Positions 1 through 13,000 of a stretch of DNA of 64,000 nt are shown piece after piece. Within the stretch, counting starts at the first letter, position 1. Every line of letters starts with the position of its first letter. The DNA comes from Garcia nutans (Eukaryota > Streptophyta > Magnoliopsida > Malpighiales > Euphorbiaceae). The notes beneath the pieces are model-generated. The model had not been told where the DNA came from and ran no database searches. It saw nothing but the letters and a program-made list of their open reading frames with translations. The stretch spans positions 7,688,001 through 7,752,000 of the forward strand of contig CANTUV010000015.1 of NCBI GenBank assembly GCA_947685225.1, written 5' to 3'. The translations under genes and the position numbers were made by a program.

Positions 1-3000
1 TAGACAATGTGCAAGCTGCCTTAGGACAGCATAGTAGGCTTGACTTCGAAGGACCGTCAAAAATCAGATATAGCTCGGATCGACCTGAAATTTTGACACA
101 ATGTAGCCCCGGATGTCTAGTTTCAGTGGGCATAACAATTACGTAATTTGGATTTGTGAGTAAAAGATATTAATAAAGAAAGACAGCAAGGTCAGGAAGG
201 GATATCAAAAGGACCTAAGTGAAAATTTCTCAAAAGTTAGGGGCAACTATGTAAACTTAAAAATTAAGTGTCGAAAGTTCTTAATAGTGCCCATATCCGA
301 CCCCGGAAGAATATTCTCGAGATTAATCAGGTCATAACCATGGGTTTCAATTTTTCCCGAAAACGTACGGTTTAAAAGTTACAATCGATTAATCGCTAGA
401 GGGTATTTTGATATTTTTACATCCTAGACTATAAAATTACAGCACAAGAAAGTTGAGGGGGTCAAAATAAGAATAAAAGGAAGCCTAATGGCTTGCCAAA
501 TAAATAGATAAAAGAAGAAGGCAAGTGGACCAATTAAAAGTGGCCATTTTTGCTATAAGGTATACCAATTAGAAGTCAACATCTATACCAACATATTTTC
601 ACCACTTATGGCTGCCATTTGGATCAAAATAAGCTAAGGAAAGAAAATAAAAACCCTCTCGTACATGGTGAACTCGTCCAATCCATAAAAGAAGAAAGAA
701 GGAGGTGATTTTTCCAAAGTTTAAGACTTTTGGTTGAAGATTTTGGTGACAAACAAGATTATAAGGAAATCAAGAAAAGCTAAAGGAAAAAGAAGAAAAA
801 GATCAAAGATGAGCTAAGGAAAGCAAAGGGGAAAAAAGGTTTGGTACTTTAACCTTCTTGAATTAGTGATCTCTATTGCCTTTGCATTTGGATGTGTAAT
901 TGCTATAATTGTTCATGTGCTTGAGTTGTGGTGGTTATGTGGTTGAGATTGATGATGATATAGAAGTGTTTGTTGTGTATTGATTGATTTTGGGGTTGAG
1001 GTTATAAGGGAGGTAAATATGGGAGTGCTATGTTGTGTTGTTTTGTTGCAGCCAGCCATGTGTCCTGCATTTTTCTGGAACTTCAACCGAAATTTAGACT
1101 AGCAAAATGATAGAACTAGAACTTGACAAAGAAGACTTAATTGTTCTCCATTAAGTCAGTAAACCATAGGCTTTGTAACTAACTCATTTTCATGTGTGGA
1201 ATGACAGTTATGATCAAAATGATACCAGGTGTACAAACTGAAAAACTGAGATTCCTCAGTCAGTAACCTGTAATTTGGGACTACGTTTAGGTGACCTTAA
1301 TGACACATTTAGAAGCTGTTAAAGAAGAATTAAATGTACCCTTATTTGTTAGAAAACCATAGAATTTGGAATTTCCTAAATCCCACTTGTAGATAAAACG
1401 ATATGATCAAAAGAGTATAACTCATGCACACTGGAATTTTGAAACCGGACAGACTGAGATTTGTGCATTGAGTCCAGGTTTTGGTCCATTTACCTCAGGA
1501 ATTAGATGTTGTGATAGAAGATATAAATGAACTCTTGTATGTTGGTGAATCATAGGAGTTGTATTAATCTCGATTGGACTTAAAATATAGAAGTTACACA
1601 TGAATGAGTGAACCATGCGCAGGCAGACCCTAGCAGACTGCAGGGCTGAATTAGAAATTGTGCCAAAAATCACGTGTTGCCTGTTTTAAGCTGAAAGTTT
1701 TACTGAATATATCCTTATGTGTCTAGTTTAATTTACGATAAGAATTGTCTCAATCCGAGTTGCGTAGGTAAAGTTATAAATGAAATAGTATGCATTGTAC
1801 AGACTTGAGTAACCAATTGGCCAGGGAAGAGTTCAAGGAGTCATCAAGAATTATGTGTAACAAATTTAAATCTAGAAATTTAACCATAAGGACTCATATG
1901 TGTCTAGTTCAAGTGAAAACAAGAATTTTTACATTCGGATTAGTAGAACAAAAGTTATTGGGGAAATGAAATAACAAGGTACATAAGAAACTAAATGATA
2001 GAATTCACTGTTCATTGGGTAAGAAATAAATGAGGTATAATTGAGATAAAATATTCGTTTGGAATGAAATAAAATATCAAAAATATGCTCTTGAAAGCTT
2101 GACCAATTAAGAACAAGATAGCATTTTTCGTTTTTTGAAAATCACATCCCAATTGTGTTTTATTTAGATTTTAAAGCCCATCGAGGGATTTTTGCAGTGT
2201 TGTAAAACCCGGTGTGGCCTAAAAAGTGCAGTCGGGCCCAAAGGCCCGGAATAAAAACTTTGAACTACAAATTAGTTCCATTGAGCTGATTTAGGATAAA
2301 AATAGATAGATTCCTAATCACTGGTGCCCTATGAATTTTTAATAAAATAAATTTCGAACCGTCAAAATATTAAACTCGGCAAAGGGTAATAAACATTATT
2401 CAGTTGGTTAATTTCTTATATGACTTATCCAAACCTTAACAAATATATGTGAACTTAATGAAAGGAGCATATGAACACATGAATAACCATTCATGCCAAA
2501 CTACCGAAGGAAAGCATAGGACAAATATAGTGAATATACACCTTTAAATTCATGCATAAGTTATTTAACAAACGGAACGCAAAACAAGAGAGTATTGGGC
2601 CTACAAAGATAAAGAAATTATAATACCATAAAATACAAATACATAACCATCAGATCGGTAATCAACATCAATGTTAGGCAACTAACAGACATAGGATGAG
2701 GTACCATCCAGTGGCAGTAAATCTTAACAAATAATAGGAGAAATATAATGTTTATATTGATGATTGGGTTGGCTGTGCCATATCTGTAACATTGTGTGGT
2801 TTGCATCTAATTTCTATTTAACGGTTAAAGTACCCACTAAGCTATATGCTTAGCGAGTTTAGTTCTCTAAACTCGTAGGTTATGGAGTCCAAGTTGACAA
2901 ATGGGAAGCTACAAAGGAGCACCAGAATGCGCAACAGGAGGCGAAGTGAGGAGCAAAGCGAAGTTTAGCTTGGCATGTACTGTTAAGGACTTTCAAAATG

Positions 3001-3148
3001 TAATTATAACAATTAAAGAAATGTGTAAATTATTATTATTTGTAATAAAAAGGGGAAAAAATTATTTAGTGCATGTTCTGTACACCATGTTGCATATACT
3101 GTAGCACACTTGGCTCCGCTGGAAATAGTCGGGTTAAGGGGTGTTACA
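1..3148 (+). repeat. LTR-like sequence, left end outside window
   Basis: No coding frame longer than short random ORFs is seen. The block ends GGGGTGTTACA at 3148, the same terminus used by the Tekay-type LTRs later in the window. A GCTTAGCG motif with a short inverted repeat (TTTAG..CTAAA) lies near 2850, about 300 bases before the end; the Tekay LTRs carry a similar GGCTTAGCG motif near their ends. The next base starts the middle of an integrase frame, so this is probably the 3' end of an LTR or element nested in the Tekay element at 3149. A possible internal LTR start, TGTAAAACCC at 2201, has no matching target duplication. The true left boundary cannot be seen. Confidence 0.5.
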
Positions 3149-4412
3149 TAAAGAGGATAATATTAGAGGAAGCACATCAGTCACTCTATGTTATACACCC
3201 TGGGAGTACCAAGATGTATCAAAATTTGAAGCAACATTATTGGTGGTCAGGTATGAAGAGGGACATAGCAGAATTTATATCTAGATGTCTCACTTGCCAG
3301 AGAGTGAAGGCTGAGCACCAGGTTCCTTCAGGATTGCTTCAGCCATTATCAGTGCAAGAGTGGAAATGGGAGAGAGTAATGATGGACTTTATGACTGGAC
3401 TACCTCTGACCCAGAAGAAGCATGATGCAATCTGGGTGATAGTTGATAAAATTATGAAGACATCTCATTTTCTTCTAGTTTGGAAGGATTATTCACTTGA
3501 GAGGTTGGTTGAGTTGTATATCAGTGAGATAGTGAGATTGCATAGAGTCTCAGTTTCTTTGATATCAGACCGAGATCCCCGATTTACATCCAAATTTTAG
3601 AGGAGTTTGCAGGATGCATTGGATTCTCGGTTGCATTTTAGTACTGCTTTATATCCTCAGACAGATGAGGAGTCAGAGAGTGTGATACAAATTTTAGAGG
3701 ATATGTTGAGGAGTTATATCACGGGAGCTGGGACAGATTCTTACCATTGATTGAGTTTGCTTACAACAATAGTCATCATTCCAGTATTGGAATGGCACCC
3801 TATAAGGCCTTATATGGTAGGAGATGCAAGACACCTTTATGTCGGGATGAGATTGGAGAAGGTAGGTTAGTCGGTCTCGATTTGATTAAGGAAACATAAG
3901 AGAAAGTAAAGGTGATTCGGGGTTGTCTGAAAGCAGTTTCAGACCGATAGAAATCCTTTACATATTTGAAGAGGAAAAATATAGAGTTTAGTTTAAGGGA
4001 TGAAGTATTCTTGAAGGTGTCCCTATGGAAGAAGATTCTGATATTCGGTTGTAAAGAGAAGTTGAGTCCTCATTTCATAGCATATGAGGTACTAGAGCGA
4101 GTTAGTCCAGTGGCTTATATATTAGCTCTGTCACCTGAATTGGATTAGATTTATAATATCTTTCATGTCTCTATGCTTCAGATATATAGATCAGACCCAA
4201 CTCATATCTTGTCTGTAGAGTCCATTGATGTGAGTCTAGATCTAATTTATGAAGAAGAACCAGTGGCAATCTTGGCACGAGAGGTGAAAGAGTTGAGGAA
4301 TAAGAAGGTGCCACTTGTGAAAGTCCTTTGGAGGAATCATGCCACTAAGGAGGCGACATGGGAGAGTGGGCAGACAATGCGGAGCCACTATCCTCAGTTG
4401 TTTCAGAGTTGA
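3149..4412 (+). pseudogene. Tekay/Del-type gypsy pol fragment: integrase and chromodomain
   Basis: The frame starts inside the integrase zinc-binding domain (AHQSLYVIHPG, then CLTCQ: HHCC pattern). The catalytic core follows: first Asp in MMDFMTGLP (about 3388), second in SLISDRDPRF (about 3570), and the Glu 36 positions later, across an in-frame stop at 3598-3600. A frameshift near 3725 and further stops follow. The end (4173-4412) encodes a chromodomain (EEEPVAILAREVKEL...VKVLWRNHATKEATWES) and stops at 4412. C-terminal chromodomains in Tekay/Del elements are known to bind modified histones and steer integration. Gag, protease, RT and RNase H are absent because the upstream part is cut off by the 1-3148 block. 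Dead gene; lineage call rests on the chromodomain and LTR style. Confidence 0.85.
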
Positions 4413-4444
4413 TAGCAAGTAATTTCAAGGACGAAATTTTTTTT

Positions 4445-4457
4445 AGGATGAGAGAAT
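4445..4457 (+). other. Polypurine tract of Tekay-like element
   Basis: AGGATGAGAGAAT lies directly before the LTR start TGTAAC at 4458. It follows the AAGGACGAAATTTTTTTT stretch typical of Tekay/Del elements just upstream of the 3' LTR. It would prime plus-strand DNA synthesis. Confidence 0.75.
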
Positions 4458-4800
4458 TGTAACATCCGAAATTTCTAAAAATTAAATAAAATAAATTAAA
4501 ATTAAATTAGATACATTAAATAAATTATTTAAATGAAAAATGAAAGGATTTTAAATTAAAAAGTGGGATATATATGTGAAATATATATGAAATATACATA
4601 AAGTATATAAAAGTCAACGAAAGTCAACTTTTAAAGTCAAAAGTCAAAAGTCCAAGGGCATTTTTATAATGAAACTTTAGAAATTAAAAATTATTTAAAT
4701 TATTCAAAAATAAATTATTTTTAATGGAAGATGTAATTTTGGGGTCTTTATTATTGAAATAATTAATTAAAGCATTAATTAAAAATATAATATAATATTA

Positions 4801-4810
4801 TATATATAAG
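4801..4810 (+). promoter_or_regulatory. Candidate TATA box in Tekay-like LTR
   Basis: TATATATAAG lies about 50 bases upstream of the TTC-rich leader. Related LTRs have an AT-rich stretch followed by the same CT-rich leader (about 43085 and 53771). Likely core promoter; start site not shown. Confidence 0.45.
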
Positions 4811-4851
4811 GTTAAAAATTAAAGTGGTAAGAAAGAGAATTTGAAATGTGG

Positions 4852-4896
4852 TCTTCTTCTTCTTCTTATTCTTCTTCTTCTTCTTCTTCTTCTTCC
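4852..4896 (+). repeat. TTC microsatellite in LTR leader
   Basis: About 14 TTC triplets with one TTA interruption. Shorter versions sit at the homologous place in the LTRs at 43085-43108 and 53771-53792, so it is a family feature expanded here. Confidence 0.85.
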
Positions 4897-6904
4897 CTGT
4901 GCCAATTTTTCATAGCCATCCAAGAGAGGGTTTTGCTTCTTCCAAGCTTCCAAAATTGAAGGATTTAACAAGCTTCAAGTGGATTTTTAGGGTTTTCCTT
5001 CATAATTAGTAAGTTTTCTTACTTTTTCCTTGAAATTTCATGAAATAATGGTTATGTTGATTTTGTGTTTTTGAAGTAGCATGATTTAATTGTCTATTTG
5101 GGTATGAATGAAGTTGTCTTGAGTAGTTAACAATGATTTTAAGCTTGGATTGAAGAAATGGTTAAGTTTGAGTGAGGTTTAGTGAAGAGAGAGAATTTAG
5201 GGTTATGGGAGAATTGGACTTTTGAATTCATGTGATTTAATTATGTAATTTGGTTCTAAATGTGTTATTTTGATGCATAAACAAGTATTTTAAAGTCAAA
5301 TGATGGATTTGGCTAAGTTTGATCATAGTTTGGAAATGGAAGTGTTGAATTTAGGGTTTTGGAAAGGGAATTTTCAAAAATTGGTTAATTGATTAGTTTT
5401 AATGTTTAAATCATGTTCTTTAAGGATATATGTGATGGAAATAAGATTGGATTGATAATTGGATTGAGTTGGAATGGACAAGCTCCATATGAAAAGCCAT
5501 TGTTAATGGCTAAATTAAATAAAATGTGAAATATGTGCATAATGTGAAAATGACCCACAGTGTTTGGGTAATGTGATTTGTTATGTATGCATTAAAGGCA
5601 TTGTGAAAAGCCATTGTTAATGGCTAAAGTGCAAAAAATGTGATTTATATGTGAATTATTTGAAAATTCCCAAAATATTTGGGTAATCTGCTTTTAATGT
5701 AAAATGTGATACATTGTAATGATATATTGAGATATGATGAAATGTGATAAATTGAAATGAAATGGCATTGATATGAATGAGAATAATGAGAAAATGAGGC
5801 AATGTGCCTAATTGATAATGAGAAAAGAGGCAATGTGCCTAGTTGATTATGAGAAAATGAAAAAGAAATTGTTAATGGAAAATATGAAATAATTGTGTGC
5901 CTAGTATGTTATTCAATTTTCAGAGTCCTGTGTTTGGCGGCATGCCTATGAGGTTATCCTCATTATTTTCTTCGAGGCTAGCTTTTGAGCAGCTACTTTG
6001 ATTTGCCTTCGGGGCTAGACGTTGGGCGTCACTGTGATATGATTTGCCTTCGAGGCTAGCTTTTGAGCAATTATTATGATTTGCCTTCGGGGCTAGACAC
6101 ATGGTGTCAATTTTGACCAAAACAGTAACTCTGGGATTTGAATGGCATATTAGATCCTTTAGGCCCTTGCTTGTGTTTGTTCTTATGTAAATTATTGAAT
6201 GATAAAAGAATATGTTTTAAAATGAAATTATATGACACGTTTGTGACATGATATGCAAGGTAGTGTGCATTGGCATTACTTTATAATTTTATTGTTATCA
6301 AAGTTTGTACCGATAGGCTTTTGGCTTAGCGCACTTGTAATTCATCACGCAGGTAATAGGGGAGATCTAATTCAGCCGGAGAGTTCATCTAGACCAGGTT
6401 GGGTCTAGATTTGAGATTTTAATTGTAGAGTTAATTTTTGAGCATCAAGATCAAAGGCACTGCTATCATGTATATATTTTATATTATCATACATTTAGAT
6501 ATTATGTATATTATATTATGATTTTGGTGTATATATTGTAATTTAAAAAGAATATTTTGGATAAATTTTGTAATGTGGGTTTTATATGAGTTTTTGATAG
6601 ATATATATATATGTATATGTATAAATATTTTGAGAAAATTTGGAGGAATTGAATGTAGTGGTGAAATGGTGATTTGATATTATTGGGAGTTCTTGTTTTA
6701 TGTAGGTTGTGTTTATTATTTTTTTGGGATTGTCCAAATTACAAACAAAACACTAACGAATTTTTTTCAGAGATTTTTATGTAAAATGGTTATTTTGGAA
6801 ACTATAATAAATGAATATTTTATTATCATTTATATATATTTTAAAGTATTTGAGAATTTAAATTGGTAAAGTGAAAATTTTTATTAAAATATGTTGTGGC
6901 ATTC

Positions 6905-7802
6905 TAACGCGGACCCTTAGCAACGATGGCAGCAAACCCAACGTATAACAATGGTAGAGAACTCCTTGAAACTTGATAATCACCTCCTAAGGAACCCAAC
7001 GCCTATAAAGAGACGCGAACTCACTATGATTGAAGGATTTAGTTGGTAAGAAGAAGAAAAACGCCACAACTCTCATTGATAAGTAAACCTAATTCTTGAT
7101 GCAAAGAAAGAATTAAAGAATCCACTCTAATCTCTCTCACATGAAAATTCACAAGAAGAGCTTGTAGAAGAATTCGAAAATTTTATTAATAATATGTCAA
7201 AAAGTCCCCTTACAAGAAAAATAGGCCCTATTTATACTAAAAGGCACACATAAATCTGAAACCCTAATTCTAATGGGAAAAGGAAAGCTACAAAGTCAAA
7301 ATCCTAACCCATTAAGGAAAATATAAAGTATGGAAACAAAATCATAATCCACTAAGGAAAGTATAAAGTATGGAAACAAAATCCTAATCCACTATGGAAA
7401 ATATAAAGTATGGAAACAAAATCCTAATCCACTAAGAAAAATATAAAGTATGGAAACAACCAAACTAAATCCCTTCAACATAAGAACACGCCCCACACTA
7501 TTTGGGCTGTCCATGGGCCTTAAATTACTTCCCAAGGCTTTATATGAACCCCCATGGACCTTTCTTGCATGCTGGACCTCTTTAGCTAGCCTTTAGCTTC
7601 CACACTAAGCATCATAATCAGCTTTGGTGTGCCTTCTTCAAGCTCTATTGTTCACTTTTCCATTGCCATTTCAGTCACTTCCTTTGAAATTTGATCTTGA
7701 ATATGCAATCCCATAGCTGCTCCAAACTTCTTAGCACTGCTCCTAGTCAATGGCCCATTTGGAAGTACCATTGGATCCTTACCTCGTGGCTAGTTCGTAT
7801 CA
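6905..7802 (-). repeat. 3' LTR of outer CRM element (898 bp)
   Basis: On the minus strand runs from TGATACGAAC to GGGTCCGCGTTA. Pairs with 20952-21889. It holds four copies of a 40-bp unit (7314-7460), against five in the 5' LTR, which explains the 40-bp length difference. Its first about 215 bases on the minus strand encode the end of pol. Confidence 0.92.
7314..7460. repeat. 40-bp tandem repeat in 3' LTR, 4 copies
   Basis: Copies of AAGGAAAATATAAAGTATGG plus a 20-base partner start at 7314, 7354, 7394 and 7434. The same unit occurs five times in the partner LTR. Confidence 0.9.
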
Positions 7803-9195
7803 TTCTCCCCCTCTTCAAAAAGAATTGTCCTCAAATCTGCATCATCATAAGGAGATAAATCAGACACATTAAAAGTAGTACTAACACCATACTCACCAGG
7901 CAAGTCTATCTTGTATGCATTATCATTGATCTTTGCCAACACTTGAAATGGACCATCACCGCGTGCATCAAGCTTATTCTTCCTTTGATTTGGAAACCTC
8001 TCCTTTCAGAAGTGTACCGAAACACAATCTCCTACTTGAAACTTCATCTCACGTCTCCCTCTATTTGCAGAATCAACATATCTCTTGTTCCTTTTCTCAA
8101 TATTCTCCCTTGCTTTCTCATGCATCTCTTTCACCAATTTAGCTTTCTTCTCACCATCTAAACTAACAAGCTCATGAGAAGGTAAAGAAACAAGATCCAA
8201 AAATGTTAGTGGGTTAAAACCATAAACAAGCTCAAAAGGTGAATATCCTGTAAAAGAATGAATAGCACGATTATAAGCAAACTCAATAAATGGCAAACAA
8301 TCTTCCCAAGAACTCAAATTCTTACCCACTAAAGCTCTCAACATGGTACCTAAAGTTCTGTTTACTACTTTTGTTTGTCCATCCGTTTGAGGATGACAAG
8401 TGGTGGAAAATAACAACTTGGTACCTAACTTTCCCCAAAGCACATGCCAAAAGTGAGACAAAAACTTGGTGTCTCTATCAGAAACTATGGATTTTGGTAT
8501 CCCATGAATTCGAACCACCTCCCTAAAGAAGAGTTCGGCCACTAAACTAGCATCATCACTCTTATGGCATGGGATAAAGTGTACCATCTTACTAAACCAA
8601 TCAACAACCATAAATATGCTATCTCTCCCCCTCTTAGTCCTCGGTAATCCTAAAACAAAGTCCATACTAATGTCCATCCAAGGAGAACTAGGAACAGGTA
8701 ATGGCATATACAAACCATGAGGCATAGACTTAGACTTAGCTTGCCTATAAGCCAAACAACCCTTACAAATCCAAATTACATCCCTTTTCATATTCGGCCA
8801 ATATAAGTGTTCATTTAGCATGTCTAAAGTCTTATCAACTCCAAAATGCCCCATCAAACCCCCACAATGTGATTCTAATACTAGCAAATCTCTCATAGAA
8901 CATCTAGGCATGCATAATTTCAATCCCTTAAACAAAAACCCATCATGTCTATAGAAAGAATTAAAAGCACCATGCTCACAAGCATCATAAACATTGCCAA
9001 AATTAGAATCACCAACATATAAGTCCTTTATACATTCAAATCCAAGCAATTTAGTACTCAAAACATTAAGTAAAGCGTACCTCCTTGAAAGTGCATCTGC
9101 CACTACATTGTCTTTACCTTGCTTGTATTTGATCACATAAGGAAACTTCTCATCTTCACAACCCATTTTTCATGTCTTTTATTCAACTTGCCTTG
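7586..9195 (-). pseudogene. Outer CRM element: end of RNase H, integrase and LTR-encoded pol C-terminus
   Basis: Continues the pol frame broken by the inner element. GKLNKRH (end of RNase H) is followed by a frameshift near 9165, then an open stretch 9166-8006. Integrase has the zinc-binding motif (ESHCGGLMGHFG...CKGCLAC), the first Asp in SMDFVLGLP and the second in SDRDTKF. The catalytic Glu position, 36 residues later, is Lys (GQTKVVNRTL; GAA to AAA). The inner element keeps Glu there. A stop follows SVHF at 8006 (CGA to TGA), then more frame, stop TAG at ENDTN, and a C-terminal segment (DPMVLPNGPLTRS...) inside the 3' LTR with one further stop. The tail ends at 7586. Inactive on several counts. 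Confidence 0.88.
7803..7817 (-). other. Polypurine tract of outer CRM element
   Basis: The minus strand reads TGAAGAGGGGGAGAA directly before the LTR start TGATACG. The pol frame reads through it into the LTR. Confidence 0.8.
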
Positions 9196-9200
9196 CCCTC

Positions 9201-10075
9201 TGACGCGGAACCCTATGGAAATTAAGGCCTCAAACCCCGACACACTCTTCGATAGAGAATTCAAGAACGAAGGATAAACCACCCTCTATAGCACCCTATG
9301 CTTAGCGAAGCTAGAACACTAATAATGGAAGGATTTGGAAGGTCGAATTCAGAATAACGCCACAATCGAAATTGATAAGTAATCTTGATTCATGATGAAA
9401 TCAATGAAAGAAGCAATTCACTCACTCACTCTCAAAGAAGGCGAAATTTGCTTAAAAAGCAATCTGAAATTCAATTGATCTAAAAGTATCCTTACAAGCA
9501 TGATAATAAGCCTTTTATAGTGAAAGGCAAAAACCTAATCTGAAAAGGAAAGTAAAAAGGTCAAAATCCTTTTCCTATAAGGAAAACTATTAACTAAATA
9601 TTACAATAAAAACCTAATCTGAAAAGGAAAGTAAAAAGGTCAAAATCCTTTTCCTATAAGGAAAACTATTAACTAAATATTACAATAAGGTCCTAATAAG
9701 CAAAATATGGAGGGGACCACTTAAAGGACTCAAAAACACACCCCAAACATGTGTTAAGCATGCCAAAGTCATTCTTGCTGAAATCCCTCTCACTACACGA
9801 TCTCACAGGTACCCTGTGAGACTTTCTGGACAAGCAGCACATTTCACAGGGTGGTTGTGAAAATGGCTGGACAATTAGCACATTTCAGCACCATGACTAG
9901 CTTGGGTTGGTCTTCTAGTTCCTTCTCACACTTGTCCCATGCTAATTCAGTCACCTCTCTTGTAATAAAGTCTTGAATATGCATTCCAAGAGTGATGCCA
10001 TACTTCCTTGCTTTATTCCTCGTCAATGGCCCTTGTTGTAGCACTAATGGATCCTTGCTATGCTGGTTCACATCA
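9201..10075 (-). repeat. 3' LTR of inner CRM element (875 bp)
   Basis: On the minus strand runs from TGATGTGAACCAGC to GGGTTCCGCGTCA. It holds two tandem copies of a roughly 78-bp unit (about 9530-9685). The pol frame ends inside it at 9844. It lacks 19 bases found in the 5' LTR between two CACCATG repeats. Confidence 0.95.
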
Positions 10076-13000
10076 TTCTCCCCTTCTTTAAAAAGATTTG
10101 TCCTCAAATATGCATCATCAAAAGGAGATAAATCAGTTACATTAAAAGTAGCACTAACACCATACTCACCAGGTAAGTCGATCTTATAGGCATTGTCATT
10201 GATTTTCTCCAATACTTGGAAAGGACCATCACCACGTGCATCCAGCTTGTTCTTCCTTTGACTTGGAAACCTTTCCTTGCGGAAATGCACCCAAACCCAT
10301 TCTCCAGGGGTAAATACCATCTTCTTACGTCCCCTATTTACAACATCAGCATATGTCTTGTTCTTTCTCTCAATGTTAGCTCGTGCTTTCTCATGTATAG
10401 CTTTCACCAATTCCGCTTTCTTCTCTCCATCTAAACTTACAAGCTCATTAGAAGGTAAAGGAACAAGATCAAGAACAGTTAGTGGGTTAAATCCATAAAC
10501 AAGTTCAAACGGCGAATAACCTATAGAAGAATGTATAGAACGATTGTAAGCAAATTCAATAAAAGGTAAACAATCTTCCCAAACAGCCAAATTCTTCCCC
10601 ACTAAAGCTCTCAACAACATACCAAGTGTACGATTCACGACCTCAGTTTGTCCATCTGTTTGTGGATGACAAGTAGTAGAAAACAAAAGCTTAGTTCCTA
10701 ATCTACTCCACAAAACACGCCAGAAATGGGACAAAAACTTGGTATCTCTATCAGAAACAATTGTCCTAGGCACTCCATGTAAACGAACTACATCCTTAAA
10801 GAATAAATCAGCTACAACTTTTGCATCATCAGCTTTATGACATGGAATAAAATGTGCCATCTTACTAAATCGATCAACAACCACTAAGATACTATCTCTA
10901 CCCTTCCTAGTTCTAGGCAAACCAAGCATAAAATCCATGCTAATATCAATCCAAGGTGAACTAGGTACAGGTAATGGCATATAAAGACCATGAGGCATAG
11001 ACTTAGATTTTGCCTGTCTACATGCAATACAAGCAGAACATAACCTCCCAACATCTTTACGCATAGACGGCCAATAAAAATGCTCACACAGAATATCATA
11101 AGTCTTAGACACACCAAAATGCCCCATCAAACCACCACAATGAGATTCCAAAATAAGCAACTCACGCATGGAACATCTAGGCACACACAATCTGTTTCCC
11201 TTAAATAAATAACCATCATGCCTATAAAACGAATGAAAAGCTCCCTGTTCACATGCAACATAAACATTGCCGAAATCAACATCACCAATATACAAGTTCT
11301 TAATATACTCAAAACCAAGTAATTTAGAACTTAAAACAGAAAGTAATGTATGTCTTCAAGACAACGCATCAGCAACAATATTATCTCTTCCTTGCTTGTA
11401 CTTAATAACATAAGGAAATTTCTCTATTTGTTCAATCCACCTACCATGTCTTTTGTTCAACTTACCTTGTCCCTTCAAGTGCTTGAGCGATTCATGGTCA
11501 GTGTGAATAACGAACTCCTTTGGCAGCAAATAATGCTCCCACACCTTCAAAGCCCTCACCAAGGCATGCAGCTCCTTGTCATAGGTAGAATAATTCAGTT
11601 GTGCACCATTGAGCTTCTCACTAAAATATGCTATTGGCTTCTTCTCTTGCATCAAAACAGCCCCAATACCTACACCTGAAGCATCACATTCAATCTCAAA
11701 AGTACAATCAAAATTAGGTAAGGCTAAAACAGGCGCAGTGGTTAGTTTTTCTTTCAAACTTTCAAAAGATCGATGTTGCTCTTCACCCCATTGAAATCCA
11801 ACTTCCTTCTTCACAATGCTAGTAAGTGGTGCAGCAATGGTAGAAAAATTCTTAACGAATCTCCTATAAAAACTCGCTAATCCATGGAAACTCCTCACAT
11901 CAGTTATGCTTTGAGGAACAGGCCATTCCTTTATAGCTTTCACTTTTTCTTCATCAACTTCGAATCCCTGTGCACTAACAACAACGCCAAGAAAAACAAG
12001 CCTATCCATGCAAAATGTGCACTTCTTAAGCTTAGCATATAAGTTTGCTTTTCTCAAAGTTTCTAAAACTATCCTAACATGTTCTATATGCTCACTCTCA
12101 GTCTTGCTATAAATCAAAATATCATCAAAATAAACAACTGCAAATTCACCCAAATAATCCCTCAAAACATGGTTCATCAATCTCATAAAGGTACTAGGAG
12201 CATTAGACAACCCAAAAGGCATTACTAACCACTCATATAAACCATATTTTGTTTTAAAAGATGTTTTCCACTCATCCCCAGGTTTCATTCGAATCTGATG
12301 ATACCCACTCATAAGGTCAATTTTAGTAAAATACCTGGCACCATGTAATTTGTCCAACATGTCATCAAGATGCGGTATAGGATGCCGATACTTGACCGTG
12401 ATCTTGTTCACAGCCCTACAATCAACACACATCCTCCACGTACCATCTTTCTTTGGAACCAATAGAACAGGAACGGCACACGGACTCAAACTCTCTCGAA
12501 TCAAGCCTTTCTCCAACAACTCCTCCACTTGTCTTTGCATCTCCTTTGTTTCCATCGAGTTATTTTGATATGCTGGTCTATTTGGGATGGTAGAACCAGG
12601 CATGAAATCGATTTGATGCTCAACCCCTCATAATGGTGGCAAACCACTAGGCAACTCCTCCGGAAACACATCTTGGAAATCTTGCAATAAAGACACAAAA
12701 CTAGAAGGCAAATGGTCAAGTGGAACATCAACATTAGTAAACAAACTTTCTTTGTATCTAATGAACAATAAAGGTTGCCCAGTAGATATTGCAAATTTAA
12801 GCTCTCTTGGTCTTGCATAAAAAATTTGTTTTGCCCTCCCTTCTTTCTTGTTTTCTCTCACCAATGGACCGTTAATTTGGTTACTTTCTTTTCTGGCCTC
12901 TTTTCCCATTTTCTTCTCACTTTCACTCACCTTACCATGTTCTCTCGCACTACCCTTAATTTTTGAAGTAGCAGTCCCAACTACTATCTTGATCGAATCT

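Larger units (their letters stand above)
4458..6904 (+). repeat. 3' LTR of Tekay-like element, part 1
   Basis: Starts TGTAACATCC after the polypurine tract. The homologous solo LTRs at 42754, 33845 (minus) and 53318 begin TGTAAYAYCC. It contains a TATA box (4801), a TTC microsatellite leader (4852-4896), repeated TTGCCTTCGGGGCTAG units (about 5930-6120) and GGCTTAGCGCACTTG (about 6323). Interrupted at 6904 by the outer CRM element; the last 78 bases resume at 21890. Unlike the three solo LTRs, it lacks the GACACGCCCA hairpin array. Confidence 0.85.

Noticed and set aside
2201..3148. A 948-bp solo LTR starting TGTAAAACCC at 2201
   Set aside because: No polypurine tract or target duplication; AGTGT before and TAAAG after do not match. 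Kept only as a possible sub-boundary.
10884..11117. Several short ORFs overlapping CRM integrase and RT on both strands
   Set aside because: They are other-frame shadows of the gag-pol frame and show no domain of their own.
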